Positions 6,462-8,412 of a stretch of DNA of 8,412 bases are shown piece by piece. This DNA is from Chloroflexi bacterium RBG_16_51_16 (GTDB lineage Bacteria; Chloroflexota; Anaerolineae; Anaerolineales; Villigracilaceae), in NCBI GenBank assembly GCA_001796785.1, contig MGNL01000080.1:1-8412 (forward strand), given 5' to 3'. A model generated the notes under the pieces. That model was not told the origin of the DNA. It saw only the letters and a program-made list of their open reading frames with translations, and did no database searches. Within the stretch, counting starts at the first letter, position 1. Every line of letters begins with the position of its first letter. Both the position numbers and the translations under genes were made by a program.

Positions 6462-6529
6462 GCTTTCCTCTGCTCACTAAAGATTGTTTGGAAATTCTTC
6501 TTATTAAATTCGATGCGGATAAATTCCAT
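6440..6529 (-). CDS. Possible 29-codon ORF coupled to hmgA
   Basis: On the minus strand an ATG at 6529 lies six bases after GAGGTGG, a strong Shine-Dalgarno that overlaps the stop codon of the upstream lipoprotein gene. The 29-codon frame begins MEFIRIEFNKKNF and ends 22 bases inside hmgA, in another frame. Ribosomes reading it would stop just past the hmgA start, so it could couple translation of hmgA to the upstream gene. I recognise no homolog. The peptide has several Lys and Glu residues and no signal peptide. The ORF may be fortuitous, but the ribosome binding site is better than those of most genes here. Confidence 0.3.
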   Translation of the reverse strand: MEFIRIEFNKKNFQTIFSEQRKACPSTTN

Positions 6530-6540
6530 AGAGTTCCACC

Positions 6541-7356
6541 TCACGATGCTTGGATCAGGAAGGATTGGATGAAGGAATCCAGGGTTTCAAGGGAGGGGGT
6601 GAACTCGTTCGCTGAACTTGAATCGAGTTTTTGCTTCACTGCTTCAATGTAGCTCGGCAAGGCATCATAATTATCAAACTCGAAGGGAATGCCGTTCACA
6701 GGTAATGGCGACGTGGGATTGTCATTGGCAACCAAATACGATGCACTGGTGGGTAGGATCGCGGACACAAAATAACTTCCATCATCGGTTATTCCTTGGA
6801 AAAAATAGAACAGGCTGCTGTTATAGATCGGCGTCGCAGCCTGCCCTGGTTGTGTGAGGTAGCGCAAACCGTGTCCATTATGAAATGATATCGACCTGAT
6901 CTGGGCGGAGATCATACCCTCCGGTAGACCTTCGGGTAAAACGCCTGCCGAGTTCGGGTCATAGGCCTTCAATCCAGTGATCGTCTGCTGATTCAGATCG
7001 CTGTACGCGCCATATTCATCTGCCTTGAATACCGTGACTTGCGGTTGAAGGATCGAACCAACCAGCAGATAATTTTCCAATCCATATTTAGTGTGAGCTG
7101 GCATTTCTCCAAAGGATGGATTGATATATGGATATTCCACCTCGGTAGTAAGGGTTGTCGTGGCGCTGCTTGCCAGCGACGCTGGGAGAACCGCGTTCAA
7201 TGGGGGAGTAGTAATGGTGACATCGACGTTGACCTGCGGCGTGGGTTCCGGGGAAGGCTCTGGTGTGAGGGGTGGAATAGTTCCAGTTAGCGTGCAGGCA
7301 AGTGTGGCAGCGAACAGCACCACTGTTGGAATTACCGGCAGGCTCTTAGTTTGCAT
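6541..7356 (-). CDS. Putative lipoprotein of unknown function in the homogentisate operon
   Basis: I do not recognise this 271-residue protein. From ATG 7356 it has a hydrophobic signal segment (about 6-20) ending ATLAC, an imperfect lipobox with Cys21 as the likely lipidation site. A Pro/Glu/Thr-rich linker (27-43, PEPSPEPTP) follows. The rest is a soluble domain with EYPYINPSFGEMPAH (74-88), YLLVGSILQPQVTVFKADEYG (96-116) and LRYLTQPGQAATPIYNSSLFYFFQGI (165-189), ending in a helical segment (232-271). Only one Cys is present. An ATG at 7377 is also in frame, but it would add seven polar residues before the signal peptide. The start overlaps the end of the FAH-family gene by 11 bases, indicating translational coupling, and hmgA follows 79 bases on. 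It probably sits on the outer membrane face; its role in tyrosine use is unknown. Confidence 0.8.
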   Translation of the reverse strand: MQTKSLPVIPTVVLFAATLACTLTGTIPPLTPEPSPEPTPQVNVDVTITTPPLNAVLPASLASSATTTLTTEVEYPYINPSFGEMPAHTKYGLENYLLVGSILQPQVTVFKADEYGAYSDLNQQTITGLKAYDPNSAGVLPEGLPEGMISAQIRSISFHNGHGLRYLTQPGQAATPIYNSSLFYFFQGITDDGSYFVSAILPTSASYLVANDNPTSPLPVNGIPFEFDNYDALPSYIEAVKQKLDSSSANEFTPSLETLDSFIQSFLIQAS

Positions 7357-8236
7357 CAGATTTCGTTCCAATGACATTTCTCAGTACCCCGATACATTCG
7401 ATTTCGAGTTCGACCACATCACCAGGCTGCAGCCAGGGTCCTTGAGCCTTGGTTAATTCTAATAGACATCCTGTCCCGACTGTTCCGGAACCTATCACAT
7501 CACCGGTTTTAAGTTCAACCCCTTGTGATGCGCGGGCTATCAGGTCGCCGAACGACCAGTACATATCCTTGAAGTTGCCCTTAGAGCGCGTCTCTCCATT
7601 AATTCTAGCCATCATCTCAAGATCATAGACTCCATGTTTCAAGGATTTCTTCTCCGAAAATTCATCCGGCGTGACCAGATACGGACCAAACGAGGACGCA
7701 AAATCTTTACCTTTCGCGGGTCCGAGTCCCACTGCCATCTCCTGGCGTTGAATATCCCGGGCAGACCAATCATTGAAGATCGTATATCCAAAGATATGGT
7801 CAAGCGCCCGCTCCGGTTGAATATCGCGCCCGGGTTTCCCGATCACAACTGCAATTTCTAATTCATAATCAAGTGCATTTGTGTAGGAAGGATAAGGGAT
7901 TTCGTCATTCGGACCGAAGACATTTCCGGTATGGGAAAAATAAAACACTGGAAACTTGTACCATTCTTCAGGAACCTCGCGGCCGCGATTTTTATTGGCA
8001 GTTCTTACGTGTTGTTCAAAGGCATACCCATCTCGCAAACTGGTTGGCTGAAGAGGGGCGTGAAATGTAATTTGTGCAATGGGTATATGCTTCTCACCTG
8101 CCATTCTGGCAGCCAGTTCTGCACCGGCACGGACGACCTCCGTTAAATCGGTAAACGGAAGCGGATATACCTTGCCGTTCTTAACTAGAGCAGGCTTCGA
8201 TCCCGAAATTTTTGTGGAATAAGTGGCGAAGATCAT
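7346..8236 (-). CDS. Fumarylacetoacetate hydrolase-family protein
   Basis: This 296-residue enzyme (counting from ATG 8236) belongs to the FAH family, which splits C-C bonds in acylpyruvate-type or fumarylacetoacetate-type substrates using Mg or Ca. Residues matching those of mammalian FAH are visible: D69 and H76 (RDGYAFEQH), E125 and E127 (YELEIAVVIG), D156 and R160 (NDWSARDIQ) and K177 (KGKDF), plus GSGTVGTG late in the fold. It is shorter than the roughly 420-residue animal enzyme, as is usual for bacterial members. Its place between hpd and hmgA makes fumarylacetoacetate (to fumarate and acetoacetate) the likely substrate; hydrolysis of maleylacetoacetate is an alternative. An upstream in-frame TTG at 8263 would add nine residues; neither start has a clear Shine-Dalgarno. 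The gap from the hpd stop is 36 bases. The family is firm, the exact substrate is inferred. Confidence 0.9.
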   Translation of the reverse strand: MIFATYSTKISGSKPALVKNGKVYPLPFTDLTEVVRAGAELAARMAGEKHIPIAQITFHAPLQPTSLRDGYAFEQHVRTANKNRGREVPEEWYKFPVFYFSHTGNVFGPNDEIPYPSYTNALDYELEIAVVIGKPGRDIQPERALDHIFGYTIFNDWSARDIQRQEMAVGLGPAKGKDFASSFGPYLVTPDEFSEKKSLKHGVYDLEMMARINGETRSKGNFKDMYWSFGDLIARASQGVELKTGDVIGSGTVGTGCLLELTKAQGPWLQPGDVVELEIECIGVLRNVIGTKSDAN

Positions 8237-8272
8237 TGTTTTTTTAATGAATGGTGAGTTCAAATCCGTTGA

Positions 8273-8412
8273 TCAAAGATTACCTCTATTCTCCTGCTCC
8301 AACTCAATGGATTCAAACAAGGCTTTGAAATTACCCTTGCCAAATCCCCGTGCTCCATGTCTTTGGATCACCTCAATAAACATGGTTGGACGATCCTGGA
8401 TAGGTCGAGAGA
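8273..8412 (-). CDS. hppD: 4-hydroxyphenylpyruvate dioxygenase, C-terminal fragment
   Basis: The window edge cuts this gene; only its last 46 codons are present. They read RPIQDRPTMFIEVIQRHGAR, then GFGKGNFKALFESIELEQE, ending RGNL, a near-diagnostic C-terminus of HPPD. The Glu in MFIEVIQR matches the third iron ligand (after two His upstream, outside the window). The enzyme converts 4-hydroxyphenylpyruvate to homogentisate with O2 and Fe(II), the step before HmgA. It is the upstream gene of the apparent operon, 36 bases before the FAH-family gene. The promoter lies outside the window. Confidence 0.93.
   Translation of the reverse strand, partial: SRPIQDRPTMFIEVIQRHGARGFGKGNFKALFESIELEQENRGNL

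Overview
The window looks like chromosomal sequence from a bacterium, most likely of the phylum Chloroflexota (Anaerolineae-like). This is an inference from the mix of gene types: lipoproteins with Pro/Thr/Ser-rich linkers and an SH3b domain, a short-form homogentisate dioxygenase, and paired UbiA-family prenyltransferases. I see no rRNA, tRNA, CRISPR array, insertion sequence or phage gene. There is no gene-free stretch over 300 bases; the longest gap is 1090-1347.

Layout. On the plus strand, two paralogous UbiA-type membrane prenyltransferases (58-1089 and 1348-2415) lie in tandem. They are separated by a 258-base gap that holds a terminator-like hairpin and a good sigma70-type promoter for the second copy. 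A hairpin at 2468-2495 closes this block at a convergent junction. Everything to the right is on the minus strand. In transcription order it reads: the 3' end of 4-hydroxyphenylpyruvate dioxygenase (cut by the window edge), a fumarylacetoacetate hydrolase-family enzyme, an unrecognised lipoprotein, homogentisate 1,2-dioxygenase, an SH3b lipoprotein with its own putative promoter, an EamA/DMT-family membrane transporter, and a cytosolic-looking protein with a GH16/concanavalin-like fold that lacks the GH16 catalytic motif.

How the genes work together. The right-hand part is an aerobic tyrosine (homogentisate) degradation cluster: HPPD makes homogentisate, HmgA opens its ring to maleylacetoacetate, and the FAH-family enzyme would hydrolyse the isomerised product to fumarate and acetoacetate. 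No maleylacetoacetate isomerase is present in the window. The tight spacing and overlaps (hpd-fah 36 bases, fah-lipoprotein 11-base overlap, lipoprotein-hmgA 79 bases) suggest one operon that includes the lipoprotein gene. A possible 29-codon ORF with a good ribosome binding site overlaps the start of hmgA. The left-hand prenyltransferases probably act on quinone or other isoprenoid acceptors; any link to homogentisate is speculative.

I found no clearly new system. The items most worth checking are the divergence of the two tandem UbiA paralogs in their second Asp motif, the lipoprotein embedded in the homogentisate operon, the small ORF before hmgA, and the dyad that straddles the promoter of the SH3b lipoprotein.
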